Made by a program: the position numbers and the translations under genes. This document shows positions 22,496-31,552 of a stretch of 64,000 nt of DNA, piece by piece (position 1 is the stretch's first letter; the number at the start of each line of letters is the position of its first letter). The notes below the pieces were generated by a model, which was not told the DNA's origin, did not search any database, and saw only the letters and a program-made list of their open reading frames with translations. The DNA comes from Fulvimarina manganoxydans. Lineage in GTDB: Bacteria > Pseudomonadota > Alphaproteobacteria > Rhizobiales > Rhizobiaceae. The DNA lies in the NCBI RefSeq assembly GCF_900176465.1, contig NZ_FWXR01000001.1:434001-498000 (forward strand), given 5' to 3'.

Positions 22496-23233
22496 TCAAA
22501 TCGAGGGGCGAAAGCCTTCGAATGTGATCTGATCCGCCGTTTGACGCGCGCGGCTCGCTTCGGCCTCGCTGCGAATGGTCCAACAAAGAATGTGGAGGCC
22601 CCGCGCGGCGACCTCGTCAAGAAAGGCGTTGGGCATCGCCGCGTGATCATAGGAGACGAAGTCGAAGCCCTTGGCCAGAGCATCGTCATGGGCCGAGAGC
22701 TCGTCCGGTTGGCTGCCCTCTGCCGTCAGCCCGACAGGAACGCTCGAAGGAGCACGGCCTCGGCATGCATCGACCAGACCATAATCAAAGGACATCAGGG
22801 CTAGCGGACCGTCATAATTTTGAAGCGCTGCGACGACGGCTTCGACGAAGCCGGTCGCGTCGCGCTCCGGACAAGCTTTGAGTTCAACAAGCAGCGGCAC
22901 TCGGCCCGCAACGAGAGCGAGCAACTCCGCGAAGAGTGGTACAGGCTCGTCGGTCCCACAGAGCGTCAAAGCCGTGGCCTCTTGCGATGTCAGGTCGCGA
23001 ACCGAGCCAGAACGGCCTGTCAGCCGCTCGAGCACGTCGTCGTGAAAGACGATCGGTACCCCGTCCGCGCAGAATTGCAGATCGCATTCGATCCCGTAGC
23101 CCGCTTCGATCGCGGCATGGGCGGCGGCAAGCGAGTTCTCGGGCACCGAGCGGTTGCCGTCATGCAGGCCGCGATGGGCAAAGGGCAGGGCGGTCAGCCA
23201 CCTGGCCTTAACGGACGGGGTGCGCCGGGTCAT
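22496..23233 (-). CDS. Glycerophosphodiester phosphodiesterase
   Basis: The 245-residue TIM-barrel enzyme would release glycerol-3-phosphate from glycerophosphodiesters. The catalytic residues are present: FAHRGLHDGNRSVPENS (His and Arg-Gly, Glu) near residue 20, ECDLQFCADGVPIVFHDDVLERLTGRSG (metal ligands and second His) near 50-75, and VELK near 117. No export signal is seen, so it is cytoplasmic. Its ATG overlaps the stop of the upstream ridA-like gene (ATGA), so the two are co-translated. The frame is open back to 23860 only because it crosses that gene in another phase. Confidence 0.93.
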   Translation of the reverse strand: MTRRTPSVKARWLTALPFAHRGLHDGNRSVPENSLAAAHAAIEAGYGIECDLQFCADGVPIVFHDDVLERLTGRSGSVRDLTSQEATALTLCGTDEPVPLFAELLALVAGRVPLLVELKACPERDATGFVEAVVAALQNYDGPLALMSFDYGLVDACRGRAPSSVPVGLTAEGSQPDELSAHDDALAKGFDFVSYDHAAMPNAFLDEVAARGLHILCWTIRSEAEASRARQTADQITFEGFRPSI

Positions 23234-23697
23234 TGGATTTCGAACAGCGCCTCGATCTCGACCGGGGCATCCAGTGGCAGCGCCGGGACGCCGACCGCCG
23301 AGCGGGCATGGCGCCCGATGTCGCCGAGGATCTCGACCATGAAGTCGGACGCGCCATTGGCGACCTTGTGCTGTTCGGTGAAGCTCGCCTCGCTGGCGAC
23401 GAAGACGGTCAGCTTCAGGAGACGGCCGAGCCGGTCCCAGTCGCCGCCGAGCGCTGCCTTGGCCTGGGCGAGAATGTTGATGGCGCAGAGTTTGGCGGCC
23501 TTTTGGCCGTCTTCGAGGGAGACGGTGCCGCCGAGCTTGCCGGTCATGGCGAGCTTGCCGTTTTCCATCGGCAGCTGGCCCGATGTCTGCAGGCTCGTCC
23601 CGAAATGGACATAGGAGACATAATTGGCAGCGGGTGCTGCGGCGTCCGGCAATGTGATACCGGCTTCCGAAAGCCGCGATTCGATCGTATGGGCCAT
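23230..23697 (-). CDS. RidA/YjgF/Rid family protein
   Basis: The 155-residue Rid-family protein is longer than the archetypal RidA (about 128). The core contains VHFGTSLQTSGQLP, the LKLTVFVAS strand, and near the end VGVPALPLDAPVEIEALFEI, which matches the RidA VARLPKDVKVEIEAIA region. The key arginine of true RidA deaminases, normally before the LPKD, is not present here (SAVGVPALPL). It therefore belongs with the Rid1-7 or YjgH-like group whose activity is unclear. It overlaps the phosphodiesterase gene by 4 bases and is the first gene of that unit. Confidence 0.85.
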   Translation of the reverse strand: MAHTIESRLSEAGITLPDAAAPAANYVSYVHFGTSLQTSGQLPMENGKLAMTGKLGGTVSLEDGQKAAKLCAINILAQAKAALGGDWDRLGRLLKLTVFVASEASFTEQHKVANGASDFMVEILGDIGRHARSAVGVPALPLDAPVEIEALFEIQ

Positions 23698-23837
23698 AAT
23701 GTCCTCGTGTTCTGGCCGTCGAGGGCCTGTTGCGTTGCGCAGGGTGCCTATCGCGCCACTGAGGGCATCGGCGTCGAGCAGCCCCGATTTTTCGGAAAGG
23801 CCTAGCCGATAGGCGGGTGGAGAGAAAGAGTTTCCAA

Positions 23838-24680
23838 ATGATCCTACGCCTGATTTCCATCCTTCTTGCCGGCGGTGCCGCTTGGGTCCCGAACGCCGCC
23901 GCTGCGGTCGATCTCGTCCCGCATCGGGCTGTCTATGATGTGAGCCTTGCGGGAGAGCCCGCCGATATCGATTCGGTAGAAGGCCGTATCGTCGTGGAGA
24001 TGACCCGGCCGGACTGCGAGACCTTCGAACTCGATTATCGCTTTGTGGCGCGCTTCATCAGTCCGCAGGACGTGGTGGTCACCGATCAGCAGACCAAGGC
24101 GAGCGAGACACGCAGGGGCGATCGCTTCACCTTCGATATGAAGACCTATGTGGATGGCACCGAGAGCCAGCGCTCGGTCGGCACTGCGACCTCCAGCGGC
24201 CAGACGACGATGGTCGCCTATGAGGCGCCCACAGTCGAGACCGTCGATATTCCACTCGCCGCTTTCCCCGTTGCCCATACGCGCACGCTCATTGCCGCAG
24301 CCGAGGATGGCGCCTTCGTCCATGAAGCCGCCATCTTCGACGGCGATCCCGATGCGCGCAAGCTGACACGCTCGACGGCCATCATCTCGGCGGCACCGGC
24401 CAAGGACGGTGAGGCCGGGGCGGGCGATCCAGACGAAGCCGCGAAATTCGCGCAACGCCTGGATGGCCTCGATCGCTGGCGCGTCTCCGAAGCCTATTAC
24501 AGCGGCGCCGAGCAGGCCGACGCCGAGCCCGATTTCCGCACCGCCTATACGCTCTATGCCAATGGCGTCTCCGACGACCTCACCCTCAGCTTCCAGGGTT
24601 ATTCGCTTCAGGGGCGCTTGAACGAACTGACCTATCTCGACGCACCCGCCTGCGAAGCCGGTGAGATTGAAAAGGGGTGA
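23838..24680 (+). CDS. eipB: EipB-like envelope integrity protein (DUF1849)
   Basis: EipB is a periplasmic beta-spiral protein that keeps the Brucella envelope intact under stress. This 280-residue protein has a signal peptide ([13 protein letters not shown], ending NAAAA), then [16 protein letters not shown], the family start. Two cysteines, one in [14 protein letters not shown] and one in [12 protein letters not shown] near the C-terminus, correspond to the disulfide pair described for EipB. ATG at 23838 is chosen over GTG at 23817 because the signal peptide begins there and AGAG lies 7 bases upstream. It lies directly before the rpsB cluster. Confidence 0.85.
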   Translation: MILRLISILLAGGAAWVPNAAAAVDLVPHRAVYDVSLAGEPADIDSVEGRIVVEMTRPDCETFELDYRFVARFISPQDVVVTDQQTKASETRRGDRFTFDMKTYVDGTESQRSVGTATSSGQTTMVAYEAPTVETVDIPLAAFPVAHTRTLIAAAEDGAFVHEAAIFDGDPDARKLTRSTAIISAAPAKDGEAGAGDPDEAAKFAQRLDGLDRWRVSEAYYSGAEQADAEPDFRTAYTLYANGVSDDLTLSFQGYSLQGRLNELTYLDAPACEAGEIEKG

Positions 24681-24867
24681 TGACACCCCCATAAAGGGAC
24701 GAGCGGCGCAGCGCCCGGCTTGCCTTTTGGCGGCGGATGGGGTACCGGCGCCCTCATTCCACACACGGGAACCGGACGGCACGCGTCTTTTCGCGAAGGC
24801 GCTTCCGTCCACCGGTGGCGAATTCTTCGCTCGATCCCGTGGAGGCTTAACCGGAAAAGGCAAGACA

Positions 24868-25653
24868 ATGGCACTTCCCGACTACTCCATGCGCCAGCTT
24901 CTCGAAGCCGGCGTTCACTTCGGTCACCAGACCCATCGCTGGAACCCGAAGATGGCTCCGTACATCTTCGGCGCCCGCAACAACATCCATATCCTGGATC
25001 TGGCGCAGACCGTTCCGCTGCTTCATCGCGCCCTTCAGGCCGTGTCCGACACGGTCGCGCGCGGCGGTCGTGTGCTCTTCGTCGGCACCAAGCGCCAGGC
25101 GTCCGATCTCGTCGCCGACGCAGCCCAGCGTTCGGCCCAGTACTACGTCAATGCCCGCTGGCTCGGCGGCATGCTGACAAACTGGAAGACGATTTCCCAT
25201 TCGATCCAGCGCCTGCGTCGTCTCGACGAACTCCTGGCCGGCGAAGCCCAGGGCTTCACCAAGAAGGAGCGTCTGACGCTGACCCGCGAGCGTGACAAGC
25301 TCGAGCGCGCCCTCGGCGGTATCCGCGACATGGGCGGCGTGCCGGACATGATCTTCATCATCGACACCAACAAGGAGTCGATTGCGATCGACGAGGCGCG
25401 CCGGCTCAATATCCCGGTTGTCGCGATCGTCGATTCCAACTGCGATCCCGCACGTGTCGACTATCCGATCCCGGGCAATGACGACGCCTCACGCGCCATC
25501 GCGCTCTATTGCGACTTGATCGCTCGCGCCGCCGTCGACGGTATCGCGCGCCAGCAGGGCGACACGGGCATGGACATCGGCGCCATGGAAGACGCGCCGG
25601 TCGAGATGCTGGACGAGGCGCCGGCTGAGCAGGCGAACGACGCCGCAGCCTAA
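24868..25653 (+). CDS. rpsB: 30S ribosomal protein S2
   Basis: S2 binds the 30S head-body junction and is needed to recruit S1. The 261 residues begin [21 protein letters not shown] and contain [20 protein letters not shown] and FIIDTNKE, all family hallmarks. The C-terminal 20 residues are an acidic, alanine-rich tail ([15 protein letters not shown]) typical of alphaproteobacteria. ATG at 24868 is preceded by GGAAAAGG. The 187-base leader could carry autoregulation, though I recognise no known motif. A strong terminator follows at 25666. Confidence 0.98.
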   Translation: MALPDYSMRQLLEAGVHFGHQTHRWNPKMAPYIFGARNNIHILDLAQTVPLLHRALQAVSDTVARGGRVLFVGTKRQASDLVADAAQRSAQYYVNARWLGGMLTNWKTISHSIQRLRRLDELLAGEAQGFTKKERLTLTRERDKLERALGGIRDMGGVPDMIFIIDTNKESIAIDEARRLNIPVVAIVDSNCDPARVDYPIPGNDDASRAIALYCDLIARAAVDGIARQQGDTGMDIGAMEDAPVEMLDEAPAEQANDAAA

Positions 25654-25665
25654 CGGCCAAGGTCG

Positions 25666-25695
25666 GAACGGCGCCTCTGGCGCCGTTCTCGTTTC
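25666..25695 (+). terminator. Rho-independent terminator after rpsB
   Basis: A perfect 10-bp stem (25666-25675 with 25679-25688) with a 3-base loop is followed by TCGTTTC. It lies 13 bases after the rpsB stop and separates rpsB from tsf, at least partly. Confidence 0.8.
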
Positions 25696-25944
25696 ATGGC
25701 CCGGATGCAGGCCCTTGTGGGCCCTGGCATCGGACATCAGTGTTCCGCACGCCATGTCGTGCGGTAATCAGGACGTCACATTTCTGGCGCACCCGTTCCA
25801 GCAAGGGCAGGTGCGCCGACTCGCGCCTTCGGACCGGATGCGGTCGCTCATGGCAGCGGGCTAGGTGTGGCGACACAATTTTTTCCGGCCGCAGGAGGGA
25901 AAGCGCCTTCCGGGGCCGCCAGTCTCATATGGACAGAGGACGAT

Positions 25945-26868
25945 ATGGCTATCTCCGCTTCGATGGTGAAGGAACTGCGCGAGAAGACCGGCGCAGGCAT
26001 GATGGACTGCAAGACCGCGCTCGCCGAGGCCAATGGCGACATGGAGGCCGCGGTCGATTGGCTTCGCGCGAAGGGTATCGCCAAGGCTGACAAGAAGTCC
26101 GGCCGCACGGCAGCCGAAGGTCTCGTGGGCGTTGCCGCCGACGGCGCCTCTGCGGTCGTGGTCGAGGTCAATTCCGAGACGGACTTCGTTGCGCGCAACG
26201 AAGCCTTCCAGTCGCTCGTCAAGACGGTCGCAGAAGTTGCTCTTACGACCGACGGAACGGTCGAGGCCGTCTCCGCCGCCGCCTATCCGGGCGCTGGCAA
26301 GCCGGTGGGTGACGCCGTAAAGGACGCCGTCGCAACGATCGGCGAGAACATCCAGCTGCGCCGTACGGCCAAGCTCTCGGTCGGTGAGGGCGTCGTCGCC
26401 ACCTATATCCACAACCAGGTCGTCGACGGTCTCGGCAAGCTCGGCGTGCTCGTCGCCATCGAGTCGGCTGGCGACAAGGACAAGATCGCCGCGTTCGGTC
26501 GCCAGGTCGCGATGCATGTGGCTGCGACGAACCCTGTCGCCCTGTCGCCGGATCAGGTTCCGGCCGAGACGGTCGAGCGTGAGCGCGCGATCTTCTCCGA
26601 GCAGGCGCGTGCGTCGGGTAAGCCGGAAAACATCATCGACAAGATGGTCGAAGGCCGCCTCCGCAAGTTCTACGAGGAAGTCGCTCTTCTCAAGCAGGCC
26701 TTCGTGATCAATCCCGACCTCACGGTCGAGAAGGCGCTCGAAGAGGCGGCTAAGGACTTCGGCGCTCCGGCCAAGATCGTCTCCTTCGTTCGCTTCGCTC
26801 TCGGCGAAGGCATCGAGCGCGAGGCCAGCGATTTCGCGGCGGAAGTGGCGCAGGCCGCCGGCCGCTGA
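25945..26868 (+). CDS. tsf: Elongation factor Ts
   Basis: EF-Ts recharges EF-Tu by releasing GDP. The 307-residue protein shows the N-terminal helical module [16 protein letters not shown], then [22 protein letters not shown] and the core [13 protein letters not shown] that contacts EF-Tu. A two-subdomain core follows to a conserved [11 protein letters not shown] near the end. ATG at 25945 is preceded by GAGGA at 5 bases; the longer open frame from 25867 is not conserved. The gene follows rpsB after a 290-base spacer. Confidence 0.98.
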   Translation: MAISASMVKELREKTGAGMMDCKTALAEANGDMEAAVDWLRAKGIAKADKKSGRTAAEGLVGVAADGASAVVVEVNSETDFVARNEAFQSLVKTVAEVALTTDGTVEAVSAAAYPGAGKPVGDAVKDAVATIGENIQLRRTAKLSVGEGVVATYIHNQVVDGLGKLGVLVAIESAGDKDKIAAFGRQVAMHVAATNPVALSPDQVPAETVERERAIFSEQARASGKPENIIDKMVEGRLRKFYEEVALLKQAFVINPDLTVEKALEEAAKDFGAPAKIVSFVRFALGEGIEREASDFAAEVAQAAGR

Positions 26869-26893
26869 GACCTCTTTCGGTTTTTCGAAATTC

Positions 26894-26925
26894 GGGCGTC
26901 CGCTTCACAAGCGGGCGCCCTTCCT
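26894..26925 (+). terminator. Terminator hairpin after tsf
   Basis: A 12-bp stem (26894-26905 with 26909-26920, one G-U pair) with a 3-base loop is followed by TTCCT. It lies 25 bases after the tsf stop and before pyrH. Confidence 0.75.
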
Positions 26926-27053
26926 GTATCGCAAGGAACCGCGTCGTTTGGCCGGGCCTTGCGATGCTTGATGCGGCCAACTGTCGATGTCGATGGCGTT
27001 TTTGCCGGACCTGTCCGGCCCTTGAGACATGCGGCGGGCGAAGCGGGTAGGCA

Positions 27054-27773
27054 ATGACTTCGGAGATCAGATATCGCCGCGTCCTTCTGAAGGTGTCCGG
27101 CGAAGCGCTGATGGGCAGCCAAGGTTTCGGAATCGACGTAGCGGTCGCGGACCGTATTGCAGGCGACATTGCGGAAGTGCGTCGGCTAGGCGTCGAGATC
27201 TCGGTGGTCATCGGCGGTGGCAATATTTTTCGCGGGGTCTCCGTCGCCTCGAAGGGCGGCGACCGTGTGACCGGCGACCACATGGGCATGCTCGGCACCG
27301 TCATAAACGCGCTCGCGCTCCGCACCTCGCTGAACAAGATGGGCGTTGAATCCGTGGTTCTATCCGCGATCGCCATGCCTGAAATCTGCGAGAGCTTCAC
27401 CCAGCGAAAGGCTTTGGCCCATCAGGCCGCTGGCCGCGTGGTCATTTTCGCCGGTGGCACTGGCAACCCCTTCTTCACGACCGATTCGGCTGGCGCCTTG
27501 CGCGCCGCGGAAATGGGCGCGGCCGCGCTCTTCAAGGGCACGCAGGTCGACGGCATCTATTCCGCCGATCCGAAGAAAGATCCAACGGCCGAACGCTTCG
27601 AGCGGCTGACCCATGCCGAGGTCCTGCACAAGGGCCTTGCCGTCATGGATGTCGCCGCCGTCGCGTTGGCGCGCGAGAATCATATCCCCATTGTGGTCTT
27701 TTCGATCCACGAAAAGGGCGAATTTGCAAAAATCCTGTCCGGATCTGGACGTTCGACCATCGTCGCCGACTGA
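27054..27773 (+). CDS. pyrH: UMP kinase
   Basis: PyrH phosphorylates UMP to UDP, the first committed step to UTP, and is a hexamer activated by GTP in many bacteria. The 239 residues contain VLLKVSGEAL, VVIGGGNIFRG, GDHMGMLGTVINALAL, and VIFAGGTGNPFFTTDSAGALRAAEM, all diagnostic of bacterial UMP kinase rather than other amino acid kinases. ATG at 27054 starts 185 bases after tsf, behind a terminator, so a promoter for the pyrH-frr-uppS block probably lies in 26926-27053. Confidence 0.98.
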   Translation: MTSEIRYRRVLLKVSGEALMGSQGFGIDVAVADRIAGDIAEVRRLGVEISVVIGGGNIFRGVSVASKGGDRVTGDHMGMLGTVINALALRTSLNKMGVESVVLSAIAMPEICESFTQRKALAHQAAGRVVIFAGGTGNPFFTTDSAGALRAAEMGAAALFKGTQVDGIYSADPKKDPTAERFERLTHAEVLHKGLAVMDVAAVALARENHIPIVVFSIHEKGEFAKILSGSGRSTIVAD

Positions 27774-27825
27774 AATTGCAGTCGCGTAGGACGATGCCGG
27801 CAGGCGAAATATGTGAGGAGACGAC

Positions 27826-28383
27826 ATGGCCGAATTCGATTTCGAAGACATCAAGCGGCGAATGGACGGGGCGATCGCTTCGCTGAAGAGCGATCTGGCG
27901 GGCCTGCGAACCGGCCGTGCTTCGCCCAATCTGCTCGATCCGATCACGGTCGACGCCTATGGCTCGGCGATGCCGATCAATCAGGTGGCCAATATTTCCG
28001 TTCCCGAGCCGCGTCTCGTCACCGTTTCCGTCTGGGACAAGCAGATGGTCGGCAAGGTCGAGCGTGCCATCCGCGAAAGCAATCTGGGTCTCAATCCCGT
28101 GACGGACGGGACCACCTTGCGCATCCCGCTTCCTGAACTGAACGAGCAGCGCCGCAAGGAACTGGTCAAGGTCGCGCATCAATATGGCGAGCAGGCCAAG
28201 GTTGCGGTGCGTCATGTTCGCCGGGACGGCATGGACCTTCTGAAGAAGCTCGAAAAGGATGGCGATATCAGCCAGGATGACAGCCGGCAGATGTCCGATC
28301 GGGTTCAGAAGATGACCGACGAATCCGTGTCCGAGATCGACAAGACGCTCTCCGCTAAGGAAAGCGAAATCATGCAGGTTTAA
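27826..28383 (+). CDS. frr: Ribosome recycling factor
   Basis: RRF splits post-termination ribosomes with EF-G. The 185-residue protein has the family pattern throughout: [73 protein letters not shown] and [17 protein letters not shown] at 27826 is preceded by GGAG. It is 52 bases after pyrH, in the same direction. Confidence 0.98.
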   Translation: MAEFDFEDIKRRMDGAIASLKSDLAGLRTGRASPNLLDPITVDAYGSAMPINQVANISVPEPRLVTVSVWDKQMVGKVERAIRESNLGLNPVTDGTTLRIPLPELNEQRRKELVKVAHQYGEQAKVAVRHVRRDGMDLLKKLEKDGDISQDDSRQMSDRVQKMTDESVSEIDKTLSAKESEIMQV

Positions 28384-28456
28384 GGTTCAAGCTCGCCGCC
28401 GCGCCCGGCCGAACGGCCCGCTAGCCCGACGTCATCCAGAAGAAAAGGTTGAGCTC

Positions 28457-29173
28457 GTGCGTCATCCTCGACACGTCGCCATCATCATGGACGGCAACGG
28501 ACGTTGGGCGCGTGCGCGCGGCCTTCCGCGCAGCATGGGCCATCGCCGGGGCGTCGAAGCCGTGCGCGAGGCGGTGCGGGCCGCCGGCGAGTTCGGGATC
28601 GACTATCTGACGCTTTTCGCGTTTTCCTCGGAGAACTGGCGGCGTCCGAAGGACGAGGTCGACGAACTGCTCGGCCTGTTGCGCCATTTCATTCGTCGCG
28701 ATCTCGCCGACCTCCACAAGGAGGGCGTGCGCGTGCGCGTGATCGGCGCGCGCGAGAATCTCGCCCCCGATATTCTCGGGCTTTTGGAAGAGGCCGAGAA
28801 TCTGACGCGCGACAATCAGCGTCAGACCCTCATCATCGCCTTCAATTACGGGGCGCGGGACGAGGTGGCCCGGGCGATGCGCACCATCGCGCAGAAATTC
28901 GCGCGCGGTGAAATCGAACTGTCGGCCATGACCGACAGCTGCATCGACGCTCATCTTGATACGGCGGGGATCCCCGATCCCGATCTGATCATCCGCACCA
29001 GCGGCGAAATCCGGCTGTCGAACTTCCTTCTGTGGCAAGCCGCCTATTCCGAATTCGTCTTCGTGCCGCTCAATTGGCCCGAATTCGACAAACGGGCCTT
29101 CCAGGCGGCGCTCGACGAATTTGCTTCGCGTGATCGCAGGTTCGGGGGCCTGTCTCGCGAAATCGCGTCCTGA
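28457..29173 (+). CDS. uppS: Undecaprenyl diphosphate synthase (isoprenyl transferase)
   Basis: UppS builds the C55 lipid carrier for peptidoglycan and O-antigen by adding eight isopentenyl units to farnesyl diphosphate. The 238 residues start almost directly with [13 protein letters not shown] (catalytic Asp, P-loop) and contain [24 protein letters not shown] and the diphosphate-binding [15 protein letters not shown]. The start is GTG at 28457, which fits the expected short N-terminus. It lies 9 bases upstream of cdsA. Confidence 0.97.
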   Translation: MRHPRHVAIIMDGNGRWARARGLPRSMGHRRGVEAVREAVRAAGEFGIDYLTLFAFSSENWRRPKDEVDELLGLLRHFIRRDLADLHKEGVRVRVIGARENLAPDILGLLEEAENLTRDNQRQTLIIAFNYGARDEVARAMRTIAQKFARGEIELSAMTDSCIDAHLDTAGIPDPDLIIRTSGEIRLSNFLLWQAAYSEFVFVPLNWPEFDKRAFQAALDEFASRDRRFGGLSREIAS

Positions 29174-29181
29174 GCCGCGAT

Positions 29182-30030
29182 ATGAGCTCCCTGATCTCGC
29201 GTATCGCTGAAATAGGCAGCTGGGGTGATCTGAAGTCGCGCGTGATCTCGGCCGTGCTTCTCGGCCTTGCCGTCATTGCCGTGACCCTCGTGGGCGGTTT
29301 CGCGTTTCGCATTCTCTGCGTCGCCATCGGCGTCATCGTCTTCGACGAATGGTCGCGGATGACCAGGTCCAAGCACCGCGCGGGGCCTCTGCATCCCTTT
29401 GCCCGGCGTTGCCTCTATCTCACTCTGCTTCTGTTTCTCTTCGGCCTGCCCGAGCTATCGCTTCTCATTCTCGTCGGCGGGGTCGTCTTCATCACATTCG
29501 TCGATCGGCAGGAACAGCGCGCGATCTGGACCCTCGGCGGGTTGGTTTATGCCGCTGCCGCCGCCTTGCCGCTTGGCCTGCTGCGCGCCGACAGCACCGA
29601 AGGGCTTATCGCGCTCGGCTATGTGGTCGCGATCGTCTGGTCGACCGACATCTTCGCTTACTTCACCGGGCGCAGCATCGGCGGGCCGAAACTGATGCCG
29701 ATCGTCTCGCCGAAGAAGACGATTTCGGGCGCAATCGGCGGTCTGATCGCCGGTGTTGTGGCGGCGTGCCTCTTTTTGGAACTGACGGTCGGCTCAGTGA
29801 GCTGGAGTCTGGCAATCCTCGCCGCTTTTCTCTCGGCTCTCGGTCAGGCCGGCGATCTTTATGAGTCCTGGATCAAGCGACGGTTCGGCGTGAAGGATTC
29901 GGGGCGGGTCATTCCCGGGCATGGCGGCATTATGGACCGGATCGATGCGCTCATCGTCGCTGTCGCCGCCGCCTTTCTCATCGGCGCGGCGTTTGCATCT
30001 CCCTTTGATCCGGCTCGTGGTCTGATCTGA
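29182..30030 (+). CDS. cdsA: Phosphatidate cytidylyltransferase
   Basis: CdsA makes CDP-diacylglycerol, the branch point for all phospholipids. The 282-residue integral membrane protein has about seven or eight hydrophobic segments. The C-terminal signature SWIKRRFGVKDSGRVIPGHG, continuing GGIMDRIDAL, is complete, as is the preceding SPKKTISGAIGG. ATG at 29182 is close behind uppS, so the two are surely co-transcribed. I see no dxr gene between cdsA and rseP, where some alphaproteobacteria carry it. Confidence 0.96.
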   Translation: MSSLISRIAEIGSWGDLKSRVISAVLLGLAVIAVTLVGGFAFRILCVAIGVIVFDEWSRMTRSKHRAGPLHPFARRCLYLTLLLFLFGLPELSLLILVGGVVFITFVDRQEQRAIWTLGGLVYAAAAALPLGLLRADSTEGLIALGYVVAIVWSTDIFAYFTGRSIGGPKLMPIVSPKKTISGAIGGLIAGVVAACLFLELTVGSVSWSLAILAAFLSALGQAGDLYESWIKRRFGVKDSGRVIPGHGGIMDRIDALIVAVAAAFLIGAAFASPFDPARGLI

Positions 30031-30206
30031 TCGCCTTTGTGGGTTTGCTCTGACATACCGTTCGGGCGTTTGGGTCACACCCGCCGGAAAATCTCAGCTG
30101 CCCGCCAATCTGCGGATACACTTGCCGCGCTTCGCCATGCTTACGGCATGGTCGTGGCTCCGAATGCCGAAGGCTCATTCGAGAAGCAAATACGAAAAGG
30201 TGGACG

Positions 30207-31346
30207 ATGGAAGCGGGATTGGGACTGGGCAGCATCTGGAATGGCGGTTTGATGTACATCATCCCCTTTCTCTTCGTCCTCACGATCATCGTCTTCTTCC
30301 ATGAGCTCGGCCATTATCTGGTGGGGCGTTGGTGCGGGATTCGCTCGCTCGCCTTCTCGGTCGGCTTCGGTCCTGAGATCGTCGGTTTCACGGACCGGCA
30401 AGGGACGCGCTGGAAGCTCTCCGCGATCCCACTCGGCGGCTATGTGAAATTCCTTGGCGACGAGAATGCGGCCTCGGTTCCGGATCGTTCCGCGGTCGCT
30501 CGGATGAGCGAGAAGGAGGCGCGCGAGGCCTTCCCGACCGCAAGCGTCGGAAGGCGGGCTGCGACGGTCGCTGCCGGGCCGATCGCGAATTTCATCCTTG
30601 CCATCGCGATCTTTGCCGGTGTCGCCTATGTCCAGGGCCGCCCGGTTGCCGATCCGATCGTCTCGGAGGTGGTAGAAGGCTCCCCGGCGGAGGAAGCCGG
30701 GTTTGAGGCGGGAGACCGGGTCCTTGCGACCGATGGCCAGCCGGTCACTTATTTCTCCGATCTCCAGAAATACGTCACGGCCCGACCGGATCAGCCGATC
30801 GTCGTCACGGTCGAGCGCGACGGCAAGCCGATCGAGCTAACAGTGACCCCGCGCACGGAAGAGCGCGACGATGGGTTCGGCAAGACCTTCAACGTACCGG
30901 TCGTCGGCATCGTCGCGAGAGGGACCGAATCGTCCTTCCGCGTCGAAGAGCTCGGACCGGTCGAATCACTGCGCTACGGCGTCGAGCAGACCTGGTTCGT
31001 CACCGAGCGCACCGTCAACTTCATCGGCGAGGTCTTCACCGGCCGACAGAATGCCGATCAGATCGGCGGGCCGATCCGCATCGCTCAAGTGTCCGGAGAG
31101 GTCTCCACCCTCGGCCTTGGCGCGCTTCTCAACCTGGCGGCCCTCCTCTCGGTGTCGATCGGTCTTCTCAATCTGATGCCGGTTCCGATGCTGGACGGGG
31201 GCCACCTTTTATTCTACGCGTTCGAGGCGGTGAGGGGACGGCCGCTCAGTGAGCAGGTTCAGGAGGTCGGGTTCAAGATCGGCCTGGCGCTCGTCATGAT
31301 GCTGATGGTCTTCGCGTTTTGGAACGACATTTCCGGCCTTGTCTAA
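30207..31346 (+). CDS. rseP: Site-2 zinc protease RseP (M50 family)
   Basis: RseP cuts anti-sigma factors and other single-span proteins inside the inner membrane. The 379 residues have the zinc motif FFHELGHYLVG in the first helix (near 33), GGYVKFLGDEN, a single visible PDZ domain near 130-200 (VEGSPAEEAGFEAGDRVLA) and the second metal motif NLMPVPMLDGGHLLFY near the C-terminus. ATG at 30207 is preceded by AGGTGG; a second ATG at 30252 is possible. The 176-base spacer after cdsA contains a small hairpin (CCATGC/GCATGG near 30136) of unknown role. Confidence 0.96.
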   Translation: MEAGLGLGSIWNGGLMYIIPFLFVLTIIVFFHELGHYLVGRWCGIRSLAFSVGFGPEIVGFTDRQGTRWKLSAIPLGGYVKFLGDENAASVPDRSAVARMSEKEAREAFPTASVGRRAATVAAGPIANFILAIAIFAGVAYVQGRPVADPIVSEVVEGSPAEEAGFEAGDRVLATDGQPVTYFSDLQKYVTARPDQPIVVTVERDGKPIELTVTPRTEERDDGFGKTFNVPVVGIVARGTESSFRVEELGPVESLRYGVEQTWFVTERTVNFIGEVFTGRQNADQIGGPIRIAQVSGEVSTLGLGALLNLAALLSVSIGLLNLMPVPMLDGGHLLFYAFEAVRGRPLSEQVQEVGFKIGLALVMMLMVFAFWNDISGLV

Positions 31347-31552
31347 CCGGAGTGTTCCATCGCGAGATGCCACGGGGCATGTTGGGGGATGCTTAACCAT
31401 GATCCGACAGCGCGTGACACCGGCGCAACGCCGTTTCCGAATCCTCAAGGGAAGAGCGCGACTTTGCTTGCTTGAGGACGCAAACCGGATACAAACGACC
31501 CTGCATCCGCAGGCGGCGACGTCAAATGAATGGCGAAAAGGTGGTTAAGCCT

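Noticed and set aside
29182-31346. Search for a dxr gene between cdsA and rseP
   Set aside because: The 176-base spacer is too short; there is no such gene here, and absence at this spot says little about the genome.
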